In this document: positions 24,375 through 32,540 of the stretch, one piece after another | How positions within the stretch are numbered: the first letter of the stretch is position 1 | Layout: each line of letters starts with the position of its first letter | Assembly: GCA_045576655.1 (NCBI GenBank) | Contig: JAZNGW010000022.1 | Coordinates: 248,001 to 312,000 of the forward strand | Source: RGIG8745 sp045576655 | Lineage (GTDB): Bacteria > Bacteroidota > Bacteroidia > Bacteroidales > Bacteroidaceae | Length of the DNA stretch: 64,000 bases | Direction of reading: 5' to 3' | Notes under the pieces: generated by a model | What the model was told of the DNA's origin: nothing | Databases searched by the model: none | Seen by the model: only the letters and a program-made list of their open reading frames with translations | Program-made: the position numbers and the translations under genes

Positions 24375-25514
24375 TTAAAACTCTCTGTACTTGTCGTTTG
24401 AGTTTGATGAAACGGCTATGCACTCCATTTCGATGAGCCAAGTAGGGCGGCATACGGGTGCGAGTGTTATGACGGTAGGGGTGTCGGGGAACCGTTTGTC
24501 AAACATGGCCTTTACTGTTGAATAGTCAGCTGTGTCGCGCAGGTAGACAATGATTTGCATCACGTCGTTGTAGGTCGTTCCGGCTTCCTCAAGGAGTTTC
24601 TCGACATTCTCCCACATACGTTCCGTCTGCTTGATGATGTTGCCGATGTGCATCACTTCGCCCTTGTTGTTGATGGATGCTGTGCCCGAGATGAGCACGT
24701 GACTGCGGTCGCCGTATTCCATCAGGGTGCCTCGTTCAAATGTAACTCCGTATTCGTATGTAGGGTTTAGATGTGATGGTGCGTAAAGGTATCGCTGTTG
24801 TGCTGGCTCAAATCCAGTGATGGCGTATGTGCCCAATTGTACCAATGCTCTTGTGTCGGCTGGCAGTCCTCCAATTCCTGTGCTGGCGATGTAGTGGGTG
24901 CTCTCTGTAAGTCCCTGTTCGATGAAGTTTTCTCTGCGTGCTTTCACCATACCTGCATATTGAGTGTCGACATCGCGCACGAAGAACCATGTGCGTATGC
25001 AGTTGCCGGCAAAAGTGGCGTTGAAGTTCTTGAGCTCCTGCTCATAGCCTACGAGGAGGCTTTCTGTCTGTTGGGCCGAGTCGCCGTTGATGTCGTGCAG
25101 TCCCATCTTCCACAGGTGTTGGTAACCATTGTGCTCTGCAACGGTCATTCCGTTCCTGTTAGATACATCGGTGCCTTTCTGCAAGTATATCCATACGGCA
25201 ATTTTGCTTCCGTCGAGTGGCGGCTGCTGTATGAAGGAGACGGCACAATCCTGCTCGTCCCTCATCAGGGGTTGCTGGTTGGTCGAGTCGCTTAGGAAAT
25301 AGCGCTTGAACACTACCTTTGCTTCGGAAAGAGCATCCAAACCGTAGATTCTTTCTTCGGCCTCATATATTCTGTTCATTTGCCCTTCAAACAGTTCACC
25401 TCGTGACTCAACATGAACCATGATGTGAGTCTCCTCAACTTTTCCTTCCGGAGCGAATGTTGCCATTTCTGCCCAAACTCCAAGTTCTTCCCAATATATT
25501 TTGTTGGTTGTCAT
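24375..25514 (-). CDS. RidA-fold protein resembling FkbO/Hyg5 chorismatases
   Basis: A 379-residue protein, three times the length of a plain RidA. The C-terminal domain (about 225-379) is a YjgF/RidA fold (ALVQLGTYAITGFEPAQQRY; VLISGTASINNKGEV; VMQIIVYLRD). Its end, CRPTWLIEME, places a Cys at 355 and a Glu at 362, the seven-residue spacing of the catalytic Cys-Glu pair that I recall from Hyg5-type chorismatases. The N-terminal half is a degenerate second domain, also as in that family. These enzymes convert chorismate to hydroxybenzoates or a dihydroxy acid. It is divergent from the chorismate-consuming phe operon. Annotating it as plain RidA deaminase would be the conservative alternative. 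Confidence 0.7.
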   Translation of the reverse strand: MTTNKIYWEELGVWAEMATFAPEGKVEETHIMVHVESRGELFEGQMNRIYEAEERIYGLDALSEAKVVFKRYFLSDSTNQQPLMRDEQDCAVSFIQQPPLDGSKIAVWIYLQKGTDVSNRNGMTVAEHNGYQHLWKMGLHDINGDSAQQTESLLVGYEQELKNFNATFAGNCIRTWFFVRDVDTQYAGMVKARRENFIEQGLTESTHYIASTGIGGLPADTRALVQLGTYAITGFEPAQQRYLYAPSHLNPTYEYGVTFERGTLMEYGDRSHVLISGTASINNKGEVMHIGNIIKQTERMWENVEKLLEEAGTTYNDVMQIIVYLRDTADYSTVKAMFDKRFPDTPTVITLAPVCRPTWLIEMECIAVSSNSNDKYREF

Positions 25515-25689
25515 AGTTTGCTATCTGTTTTGCAAATATAGCACTTATTTTTCTTAATGTCATAAGTAATAGCCCGTTTAGTGTCTATGTGGCAGTATAT
25601 GGGCTGTAAGCGTCATCTGTATCTGTATGGCGAAAATCATACATTAGTTAATAAAAAAGTGGAAGCGGACTAAAAAATAGAAAGATTTA

Positions 25690-25720
25690 TTTGTTGAATA
25701 AAAGAAAATAGTTACTTTTG
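25690..25720 (+). promoter_or_regulatory. Promoter of the phe operon leader
   Basis: TTTG at 25690-25693, 19 bp, TACTTTTG at 25713-25720. The predicted start near 25727 leaves about 20 nt before the leader peptide. The upstream part of the gap, 25515-25689, holds a -7-like TATATTTG (25540-25533, minus strand) for the RidA-fold gene and otherwise nothing clear. Confidence 0.8.
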
Positions 25721-25746
25721 TGCCGTATTTAAAACAAAAAGACAGA

Positions 25747-25827
25747 ATGAAGGCGTTTTTCTATGCATATTACTTTTTTTACTTTTACTTTAGCAATAGA
25801 GTAGAGCGGGAAGTTGTATGCGCATAG
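25747..25827 (+). CDS. Phe/Tyr-rich leader peptide of the phe operon
   Basis: A 26-codon frame (ATG 25747, TAG 25825) whose residues 4-15 are FFYAYYFFYFYF: six Phe and five Tyr in twelve. After these come SNRVEREVVCA, and the codons for V-E-R-E lie in the antiterminator arm. It is followed by a terminator and then pheA. The arrangement is that of ribosome-mediated attenuation: translation reports the supply of charged tRNA-Phe and tRNA-Tyr. The peptide itself need have no function. Confidence 0.9.
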   Translation: MKAFFYAYYFFYFYFSNRVEREVVCA

Positions 25828-25894
25828 AAACGCAGATATGACAGAATGATTTGAAAGCAACATAGTTCCCGCTCATTTGAGCGGGATTTTTTTT
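25804..25894 (+). promoter_or_regulatory. Transcription attenuator of the phe operon
   Basis: Three segments: A GAGCGGGAA (25804-25812), inside the leader reading frame; B TTCCCGCTC (25866-25874); C GAGCGGG (25879-25885) followed by eight T (25887-25894). B:C makes a rho-independent terminator; A:B is a perfect 9-bp antiterminator that excludes it. A ribosome stalled on the Phe/Tyr codons leaves A free, so A:B forms and transcription continues. A ribosome reaching the stop codon covers A, so B:C forms and transcription stops. Confidence 0.88.
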
Positions 25895-25916
25895 GAAGGA
25901 TATAATTCGTAATAAT

Positions 25917-26759
25917 ATGAGAAAGGTAGCAATACAAGGTGTGATAGGTTCGTTCCACGATATAGCTTCGCATAATTTTTTCGAAGGTGAGGAACTGGAG
26001 CTAATATGTTGCGACACTTTTGAGGATGTTTTTGCGGAGATGAAGGCTGACAGCAATGTTGTAGGTATGGTTGCCATAGAGAATACCATAGCGGGAAGTT
26101 TGTTGCACAACTACGAACTGTTGCGCGATAGCGGAATGCAGATCGTTGGAGAACACAAACTGAGAATCTCGCATAGCATAATGTGCTTGCCCGAAGATGA
26201 CTGGGCTGACATACGTGAGGTGAACAGTCATCCGGTAGCATTGATGCAGTGCAGGGAATTCTTGAAGGAGCATTCTGATCTGAAGGTTGTGGAGGCGGAT
26301 GATACGGCTGGTGCGGCAAAGCAAATCAGCGAACAGGGACTGCGTGGCCATGCTGCGATATGTTCCAAGTTTGCGGCTCCGCTTTATGGTATGAAGGTGT
26401 TGCAGGAAGGTATTGAGACCAACAAGCACAATTTTACTCGTTTCCTTGTGTTGAGTGATCCTTGGAATGCTGAGGAGATTTGCAATCCGAGAAAATCGAA
26501 CAAATCGAGCATTGTGTTCAGTTTGCCACACAATGAGGGTAGCTTGTCGCAAGTTTTGTCGATATTTTCTTTCTATAGGATAAATCTGACTAAAATCCAG
26601 TCGTTGCCAATCATAGGGAGAGAATGGGAATACATGTTCTATGTGGATGTTACTTATGATGACTACACTCGCTATCGTCAGTCGATTGACGCGATGCGCC
26701 CTTTGACAAAGCAGTTCAAGATTTTGGGTGAGTATGAAGACGGAAAGTCAACCTTTTGA
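25917..26759 (+). CDS. pheA: Prephenate dehydratase
   Basis: A 280-residue monofunctional enzyme that makes phenylpyruvate from prephenate, the committed step to phenylalanine. The catalytic domain shows AIENTIAGSLLHNY near 55, the conserved T-R-F in HNFTRFLVL near 172 and SKFAAPLYGM. An ACT regulatory domain follows (SLPHNEGSLSQVLSIFSFYR; LTKIQSLP), the usual site of Phe feedback inhibition. The ATG at 25917 is preferred; a TTG at 25893 falls in the terminator T-run. It is first in the operon after the attenuator. Confidence 0.95.
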   Translation: MRKVAIQGVIGSFHDIASHNFFEGEELELICCDTFEDVFAEMKADSNVVGMVAIENTIAGSLLHNYELLRDSGMQIVGEHKLRISHSIMCLPEDDWADIREVNSHPVALMQCREFLKEHSDLKVVEADDTAGAAKQISEQGLRGHAAICSKFAAPLYGMKVLQEGIETNKHNFTRFLVLSDPWNAEEICNPRKSNKSSIVFSLPHNEGSLSQVLSIFSFYRINLTKIQSLPIIGREWEYMFYVDVTYDDYTRYRQSIDAMRPLTKQFKILGEYEDGKSTF

Positions 26760-26774
26760 TTTATTGATTAAGAA

Positions 26775-27965
26775 ATGGAATTTATGGAAGTGAAAATAAC
26801 CCCCGCCGATAGACTGAAACTTGTTAGCGAATATTATTTCAGTCGTAAACTTAAGGAAGTGGCAAAGATGAATGCTGACGGAATGGATGTTATCAGTCTT
26901 GCCATCGGAAGTCCTGACATGCCACCGTCAAAGGAGACGGTCGACACGCTGTGTGAGAATGCCCATAAACCGGAAGCTCATGGCTATCAGCCTATCGTGG
27001 GCATACCAGAACTTCGGAACGCAATGTCTGGCTTCTATAAGCGCTGGTACGGTGTGGAGCTTGATCCAGCCAAGGAAATTCAACCGCTGATAGGTTCGAA
27101 AGAAGGCATTCTCCATGTGACACTTGCATTGGTCAATCCTGGCGAGAAGGTGTTGGTCCCTAACCCTGGTTATCCTACCTACACATCGCTTAGCAAGATT
27201 TTGGGTTGTGAGGTTGTGAACTACGACTTGCTTGAGGATGATGGATGGCAACCCGATTTCGGCCAATTAGAGGCGATAGACTTGAGTGGAGTGAAGATAA
27301 TGTGGACTAATTATCCTAATATGCCAACTGGTGGCAGGGCTACGAGGGAACTTTATGAGAAAATTGTTAACTTTGCACGTCGTCACAACATCGTTGTTGT
27401 CAATGACAACCCTTACAGTTTCATCTTGAACGAGGATGAGCACTTGAGCATCTTACAGATTCCTGGTGCAAAGGATTGCTGCATAGAGTTCAACTCGATG
27501 TCGAAGAGCCATAACATGCCAGGTTGGCGTGTGGGCATGCTCGCTACTAATGCAGAGTTTGTCAGTTGGATTCTGAAAGTGAAGAGCAATATCGATTCAG
27601 GCACGTTCCGTCCTCTTCAACTTGCGGCGGCAAAGGCATATGAGAATACAGACGAATGGCACACTGTGGCTAATGTGGAGACCTACAAGAGTCGTCGTGC
27701 CATAGCTGAGGAGATAATGAGGACCCTTGATTGTAAGTTCGACCCTACACAGCAGGGCATGTTCCTTTGGGGACGCATTCCTGATTCATACTCTAATGTG
27801 GAGGACCTGACAGAGAAAGTGCTACATGAGGCACGTGTGTTCATTACGCCTGGTTTCATCTTCGGCTCTAACGGCGAGCGCTACATCCGCATCTCGCTTT
27901 GTGCCAAGAACGAAAAGATGGAAGAGGCGCTGAGGAGAGTGAAGGAACTGATGATTAATAGTTGA
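26775..27965 (+). CDS. Class I aminotransferase, aromatic-type
   Basis: A 396-residue PLP enzyme. Fold-type I features are present: IGSPDMPP, the cofactor-ring contact FGSKEGILH-like GSKEGILHVTLAL, NYPNMPTGG (substrate-binding N), VVNDNPYSF, the PLP lysine in FNSMSKSHNMPGWRVG and the C-terminal arginine in RYIRISLC. It most likely transaminates phenylpyruvate and hydroxyphenylpyruvate, as judged by position between pheA and the DAHP synthase gene. An LL-diaminopimelate or aspartate aminotransferase activity cannot be excluded from the sequence. It begins 15 bp after pheA. Confidence 0.88.
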   Translation: MEFMEVKITPADRLKLVSEYYFSRKLKEVAKMNADGMDVISLAIGSPDMPPSKETVDTLCENAHKPEAHGYQPIVGIPELRNAMSGFYKRWYGVELDPAKEIQPLIGSKEGILHVTLALVNPGEKVLVPNPGYPTYTSLSKILGCEVVNYDLLEDDGWQPDFGQLEAIDLSGVKIMWTNYPNMPTGGRATRELYEKIVNFARRHNIVVVNDNPYSFILNEDEHLSILQIPGAKDCCIEFNSMSKSHNMPGWRVGMLATNAEFVSWILKVKSNIDSGTFRPLQLAAAKAYENTDEWHTVANVETYKSRRAIAEEIMRTLDCKFDPTQQGMFLWGRIPDSYSNVEDLTEKVLHEARVFITPGFIFGSNGERYIRISLCAKNEKMEEALRRVKELMINS

Positions 27966-28057
27966 AGCATAGAATTCAGACAATTCAGAATAATCGGAAC
28001 TATCTGAATATTCCGAATTATCCGATAATAAAAAACAAAACTAAAAACTCAAAATAT

Positions 28058-29125
28058 ATGGAACTTAATCTGGAACCATTGAATTTGCCAGGCGTGGAGA
28101 ATAAGCGTCCGTTGGTCATTGCAGGACCATGTAGTGCAGAGTCTGAAGAACAAGTGATGGAGACTGCCCTTCAGTTGGCTAAGAACGGTGTGAAGATCTT
28201 TCGTGCAGGTGTATGGAAACCGCGTACCAAACCAGGCGGTTTTGAGGGACACGGAACTGTTGCGTTGCCTTGGATGAAACGTGTGAAGGAAGAGACAAAT
28301 ATGCTTGTAACTACCGAAGTTGCTACAGCCAAGCATGTTGAGGCAGCTCTCGAAGCTGGAATTGACATCCTTTGGATTGGAGCACGCACAAGTGCAAATC
28401 CGTTTGCTGTGCAGGAGATAGCCGATGCTTTGAAAGGTGTGGACATTCCTGTGCTGATTAAGAATCCGGTTAATCCTGATTTGGAACTTTGGGTAGGCGC
28501 ATTAGAACGTGTCAATGGAGCAGGTATCAAGCGCCTTGCTGCCATCCATCGCGGTTTTTCTTCCTACGACAAGAAAATATACCGCAACCTTCCTATGTGG
28601 CAGTTGCCTATCGAGTTGAGCCGCCGCATCCCTAATCTGCCAATCATTTGCGACCCAAGTCATATTGGTGGACGTCGCGACCTCATAGCGCCACTCTGCC
28701 AGCAGGCGATGGACCTCGGTATGGACGGACTTATCGTAGAGAGTCATTGCAATCCTGACAGTGCTTGGAGCGATGCCAATCAGCAGGTCACTCCAGACAT
28801 CCTTGACTACATACTCAACATGTTGGTTATCCGCGACGAAATTCAGACAACAGAGAGCATTGTTGCACTCAGAAAGCAAATCGACGAGATTGACAACCAA
28901 ATCATGGACATACTGGCTAAGCGTATGCGTGTGTGTCGTGAGATAGGTCACTACAAAAAAGAGCACGGAATGACAATCGTGCAGACCAGCCGCTACTCGG
29001 AGATTCTCGACCGTCGTGGCGCACAGGCTTCACTTTGTGGCATCAACCCTGGTTGCGTCCGACTGATATTCGAGGCAATCCATGAGGAGAGTGTGGCTCA
29101 GCAGGTGGAGATTATCAATAAATGA
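28058..29125 (+). CDS. Bifunctional DAHP synthase / chorismate mutase
   Basis: A 355-residue fusion. The N-terminal DAHP synthase (type I beta, about 1-260) has GPCSAESEEQ, KPRTKPGGFEG, GARTSANPFAVQE, KNPVNPDL and CDPSHIGGRRDL; it makes the first intermediate of the shikimate pathway. The C-terminal AroQ-type chorismate mutase (about 265-355) has LRKQIDEIDNQIMDILAKRM and FEAIHEESVAQQ. In Bacteroidetes this fusion is typical of aromatic operons. The ATG at 28058 begins the homologous region; the frame extends 32 codons upstream into spacer with short repeats. The stop overlaps the start of cobQ. Confidence 0.95.
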   Translation: MELNLEPLNLPGVENKRPLVIAGPCSAESEEQVMETALQLAKNGVKIFRAGVWKPRTKPGGFEGHGTVALPWMKRVKEETNMLVTTEVATAKHVEAALEAGIDILWIGARTSANPFAVQEIADALKGVDIPVLIKNPVNPDLELWVGALERVNGAGIKRLAAIHRGFSSYDKKIYRNLPMWQLPIELSRRIPNLPIICDPSHIGGRRDLIAPLCQQAMDLGMDGLIVESHCNPDSAWSDANQQVTPDILDYILNMLVIRDEIQTTESIVALRKQIDEIDNQIMDILAKRMRVCREIGHYKKEHGMTIVQTSRYSEILDRRGAQASLCGINPGCVRLIFEAIHEESVAQQVEIINK

Positions 29126-30651
29126 TGAATAAGCAACTACGACCTTTGATGCTTGTAGGTACAGGCAGCGACGTGGGCAAAAGTGTCCTCGCCACTGCCT
29201 TTTGTCGTATATTCAAGCAAGAGGGGTATAATCCTGCTCCTTTCAAGGCGCAAAACATGGCACTCAATTCCTATGCCACTCCCGACGGTCTGGAAATAGG
29301 ACGTGCACAGGCTGTGCAGGCCGAAGCCGCCGGTGTGCCGTGTGAGACTGACATGAACCCTCTATTGCTGAAACCCAATTCGGAACATACCACTCAGGTG
29401 GTCCTCAATGGCCGTCCTGTGGGCAACCGTTCCGCTTATGACTATTTCCGTCGTGAGGGACGTGATGAATTGCGTAAGGCTGTGTGCGATGCCTTTGACC
29501 GTCTTTCTAGCAAATACAATCCTATCGTCTTGGAAGGGGCGGGTAGTGTGTCGGAACTCAATCTGCGCGACACCGACTTAGTAAACATGTCGATGGCGCG
29601 CCATGCCGATGCCGATGTTATCCTTGTGGCAGACATTGATCGTGGCGGTGTGTTTGCCAGTGTCTACGGTTCTATTATGTTGCAGACTCCGGAGGATCGC
29701 CAACGCATAAAGGGTATAATAATCAATAAGTTCCGTGGCGACTTGCGCCTGTTCGATGAAGGGCGCAAACTGATGGAGGAGATTTGCGGAGTTCCTGTAC
29801 TCGGAGTCGTTCCGATGTTCAACGATATTGTCATCGAGGAGGAAGACTCTGTCGAACTCGCTCAGAAGCGCCGCTCTATGGAAGAAGGTAAAGTCAATGT
29901 GGCAGTGGTGCTTCTGCGCCACATATCCAACTTCACTGACTTCGGAGTTATTGAACGCGATGAGCGTGTCAACCTCTTCTACACAAACAACACCGATGAT
30001 ATAGAGAAGGCAGACATTGTCATTTTGCCAGGAACTAAAGCCACGCTCGATGACCTTTACGAACTCCGTCGCAACGGAGTGGCACAATCCATAATCCGTG
30101 CCCACAGCAAAGGGGCGCTGGTGATGGGCATTTGTGGCGGTTATCAGATGTTGGGACAGACGGTCAGTGACCCCGACGGGGTGGAGGGGAGCATCCCCCA
30201 ACTTCCAGGGCTTGGACTTTTGCCAATTCATACCCGTATGCAGGGCGGAAAAGTTACACGTCAGGTCGAGTTTGCCTTCCATGACGGAACGCAGTGGTCT
30301 GGCTGCACTTTGCAGGGCTATGAGATTCATCAAGGCGAAAGCGTCGTTGCTGATTCTGAAGCCACCTACACACCGCTTTGCCGTCTGTCTGATGGCACAT
30401 ACGAAGGTTGTAGGTCGGGAAACAACTGCATTGGCACATATATACATGGCATACTCGATAATCCTCAGTTTATCGACTGGATGATAAGAGAGAAACTTGT
30501 GGGGATGCAATGCGTTGAGTCCGATGAAATGAGACCTAAATCGGCTTTGCAATCTCACAAATCCTTCAAAGAAAAGCAATACGACCTTCTTGCCGACCAT
30601 GTCCGCAAGTATGTTGATGTGGAAAAAATAATGAAGGTTATAGGGTTTTAA
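29122..30651 (+). CDS. cobQ: Cobyric acid synthase
   Basis: A 509-residue glutamine-dependent amidotransferase that amidates four side chains of adenosylcobyrinic acid diamide. The N-terminal dethiobiotin-synthetase-like ATPase has VGTGSDVGKSVLATAF, KAQNMALNSY and VLEGAGSVSE. The C-terminal glutaminase has the nucleophile in GICGGYQMLG and a late EIHQGES. The start ATGATG at 29122 overlaps the stop of the DAHP synthase gene by 4 bp, so it is translationally coupled to an aromatic amino acid gene, an unusual partner. tyrA, often found at this place in related operons, is absent. Confidence 0.95.
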   Translation: MMNKQLRPLMLVGTGSDVGKSVLATAFCRIFKQEGYNPAPFKAQNMALNSYATPDGLEIGRAQAVQAEAAGVPCETDMNPLLLKPNSEHTTQVVLNGRPVGNRSAYDYFRREGRDELRKAVCDAFDRLSSKYNPIVLEGAGSVSELNLRDTDLVNMSMARHADADVILVADIDRGGVFASVYGSIMLQTPEDRQRIKGIIINKFRGDLRLFDEGRKLMEEICGVPVLGVVPMFNDIVIEEEDSVELAQKRRSMEEGKVNVAVVLLRHISNFTDFGVIERDERVNLFYTNNTDDIEKADIVILPGTKATLDDLYELRRNGVAQSIIRAHSKGALVMGICGGYQMLGQTVSDPDGVEGSIPQLPGLGLLPIHTRMQGGKVTRQVEFAFHDGTQWSGCTLQGYEIHQGESVVADSEATYTPLCRLSDGTYEGCRSGNNCIGTYIHGILDNPQFIDWMIREKLVGMQCVESDEMRPKSALQSHKSFKEKQYDLLADHVRKYVDVEKIMKVIGF

Positions 30652-30717
30652 GGTTATTAGCACAACCTCATACCCCACAACCTCACAACCTCATAACCTC
30701 CAACCCCATAACCTCAG
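30652..30717 (+). repeat. Degenerate AACCTCATA repeats between cobQ and the cobD-like gene
   Basis: The spacer consists of repeated ACAACCTCATA, ACAACCTCAC, AACCTCATAACCTCC and CCCATAACCTCAG words. The end of cobQ has the complementary AAGGTTAT twice, so the mRNA can form alternative hairpins here. Confidence 0.6.
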
Positions 30718-30720
30718 ATT

Positions 30721-31731
30721 ATGCTAAACGGTCACGGTGACGACATATACAGATACGACGACATTAGGATAAACTTCAGTTCTAATGTCTACAATCATTT
30801 TGACCATGAGCCTTTGTTTGCGCATCTTGCAAACAAACTCGACAATGTTGTTGCTTATCCCGAACCATCTCCTGTAACTCTTGAGGCAGAACTCGCCATG
30901 ATGTTAGGACTGCAGCCCGATGAAGTGAGTGTGTGCAACGGGGCTACAGAAGCAATCTATCTCATTGCGCAGACTTACCGCCGCAGCAAGAGTGCGGTGC
31001 TTATGCCAACTTTCTCGGAGTATGCCGATGCATGCCGACTCCACGAACATGATGTCTGTTCTTTCTATTCGCTCGACCAGTTGCCTCCCCGTGCACGACT
31101 CGTATGGATTTGCAATCCGAACAATCCTACTGGCACAGTAATAGAGCGCGACACGCTTCTTGAGCTCATCGACAATAACTCCGAACGCATGTTTGTTCTT
31201 GACCAGAGTTATGCTCCGTTTACTCAGAAGCCTCTCATTACTCCTGCAGAGGCGGCTCGACGCTCGAACATCATTATGCTCCATAGCATGACGAAGGAAT
31301 ATGCTATTCCAGGACTTCGTCTCGGATATATCACAGCCCACGAGGCAGTGCTGAATGAACTGCGGTTGCAGCGCATGCCGTGGTCGGTCAACCAAGTGGC
31401 AATCGATGCCGGACGCTATCTTCTCGCCCATCAGGATGACTATCGTCTTGACCTCGATGCCCTCATGTCGGAGCGTAGTCGTGTGGCAGAGCAACTTCAG
31501 AAACTTGGTTGCATTGATGTGTGGCAGAGCGATACCCATATCCTTCTGTGCAAACTACGCATAGGCAAGGCGTCTGCACTTAAGGACTATCTTGCCTGTG
31601 AACACCATATTCTCATTCGCGATGCTTCCAACTTCCAGGGACTCGATTCCACATTCTTCCGCATAGCCGTTCAGACTCCAGAGGAAAATGATATGCTAAT
31701 TGACGCAATAGCCCTGTGGCTGATGGAATGA
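30721..31731 (+). CDS. cobD: Threonine-phosphate decarboxylase-like PLP enzyme (CobD)
   Basis: A 336-residue fold-type I PLP protein related to histidinol-phosphate aminotransferase. Motifs: NFSSNVYN at the start (the CobD-type N-terminus), VCNGATEAIYLIAQ, WICNPNNPTGTV, FVLDQSYAPF and the PLP lysine in HSMTKEYAIPGLRLGY. CobD makes aminopropanol phosphate for the lower-ligand linker of cobalamin. The call over HisC rests on shorter length and on position after cobQ. cbiB, whose product uses the CobD product, lies 2.7 kb further on. Confidence 0.85.
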   Translation: MLNGHGDDIYRYDDIRINFSSNVYNHFDHEPLFAHLANKLDNVVAYPEPSPVTLEAELAMMLGLQPDEVSVCNGATEAIYLIAQTYRRSKSAVLMPTFSEYADACRLHEHDVCSFYSLDQLPPRARLVWICNPNNPTGTVIERDTLLELIDNNSERMFVLDQSYAPFTQKPLITPAEAARRSNIIMLHSMTKEYAIPGLRLGYITAHEAVLNELRLQRMPWSVNQVAIDAGRYLLAHQDDYRLDLDALMSERSRVAEQLQKLGCIDVWQSDTHILLCKLRIGKASALKDYLACEHHILIRDASNFQGLDSTFFRIAVQTPEENDMLIDAIALWLME

Positions 31732-31756
31732 AAAAGAGCTCGGAATTACCGAGCTC
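31731..31756 (-). terminator. Terminator for the leftward envelope-protein genes
   Basis: GAGCTCGG (31736-31743) pairs perfectly with CCGAGCTC (31749-31756). Read on the minus strand it is followed by TTTTT. It overlaps the stop region of the cobD-like gene. Confidence 0.75.
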
Positions 31757-31804
31757 CCAAAACTAATTATTTAATTATGCCAAATTCTTTGGCGTGCGTT
31801 ATTT

Positions 31805-32518
31805 TTAGAACTTATATCCAAGAGTGATTGAAGTTGTTTTCATCTTGCAATCCTTAACAATCTCAGTGAAGTCGCTACCATAAGAAACTCCGAGGTATGC
31901 CTTCTGGAAGTTTACGTTTACACCAATCTGCCAACCAATCTGGAAACGCTTCCAAGTAGCATCTTTATGTCCCATGTCATCTTTGTCAAAGAGATTTGCT
32001 TCTTCTTTTATACCGTATTCATCTTCCATCATTTCCCAAAATTCATCTTCATAACCGCCTAAACCGTCTACTTCGATTTTGCGATTACCTAAAAGATTGA
32101 ATCTCAGATTAACACCTGCGTATGGAGCAATTGAGATTTTGCTGTTAGGAATAGCAAAAACATATGAGATGTTTACTGGAACTTTTGCAGAAAACAAATT
32201 GTATTTTGTTGTAATATCATCATCTTCTTCGCTGTTCCATGAGTATTGCAATGCAGCGCCATATTCGAGAAAAAGTGGAGTGCTTTGTGATATACTTGTA
32301 TACTTGTTGTATCCAACAGAAATACCAGTGAAGTCAATTCCGTCGCCTTCGTCAGGGTCAACTGTACCAGGATTGTACTGAACGTAAACACTGCTCCATC
32401 CGTCAGTTGAAACATCGTTTGTTGCTGTTGCACCTGATGTAGATGAGGCGAACTGTGCAGATGCAGATGTGCAAACTGCAGCCAAAATTGCTGTTGCAAA
32501 AATGTTTTTAATTCTCAT
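31805..32518 (-). CDS. Outer-membrane beta-barrel protein, unknown function
   Basis: A 237-residue exported protein. The ATG at 32518 gives a clean signal peptide (MRIKNIFATAILAAVCTSASAQ). The mature part has alternating hydrophobic strands, among them VYVQYNPG, TGISVGYNKY, LEYGAALQYSW, IAPYAGVNLRFNLLG and GVSYGSDF, and ends in a barrel-closing aromatic strand (SITLGYKF). This is an 8-10 strand barrel of the kind common in Bacteroidales. It follows the propeller gene by 22 bp. Confidence 0.8.
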   Translation of the reverse strand: MRIKNIFATAILAAVCTSASAQFASSTSGATATNDVSTDGWSSVYVQYNPGTVDPDEGDGIDFTGISVGYNKYTSISQSTPLFLEYGAALQYSWNSEEDDDITTKYNLFSAKVPVNISYVFAIPNSKISIAPYAGVNLRFNLLGNRKIEVDGLGGYEDEFWEMMEDEYGIKEEANLFDKDDMGHKDATWKRFQIGWQIGVNVNFQKAYLGVSYGSDFTEIVKDCKMKTTSITLGYKF

Positions 32519-32540
32519 AATGTCTGTTTTTATAAAAGGG

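Noticed and set aside
24375..25514. Ordinary RidA enamine deaminase
   Set aside because: The protein is three times too long, and the C-terminal C-x6-E end replaces the usual RidA pattern with its active-site arginine; kept as the conservative alternative in the feature text.
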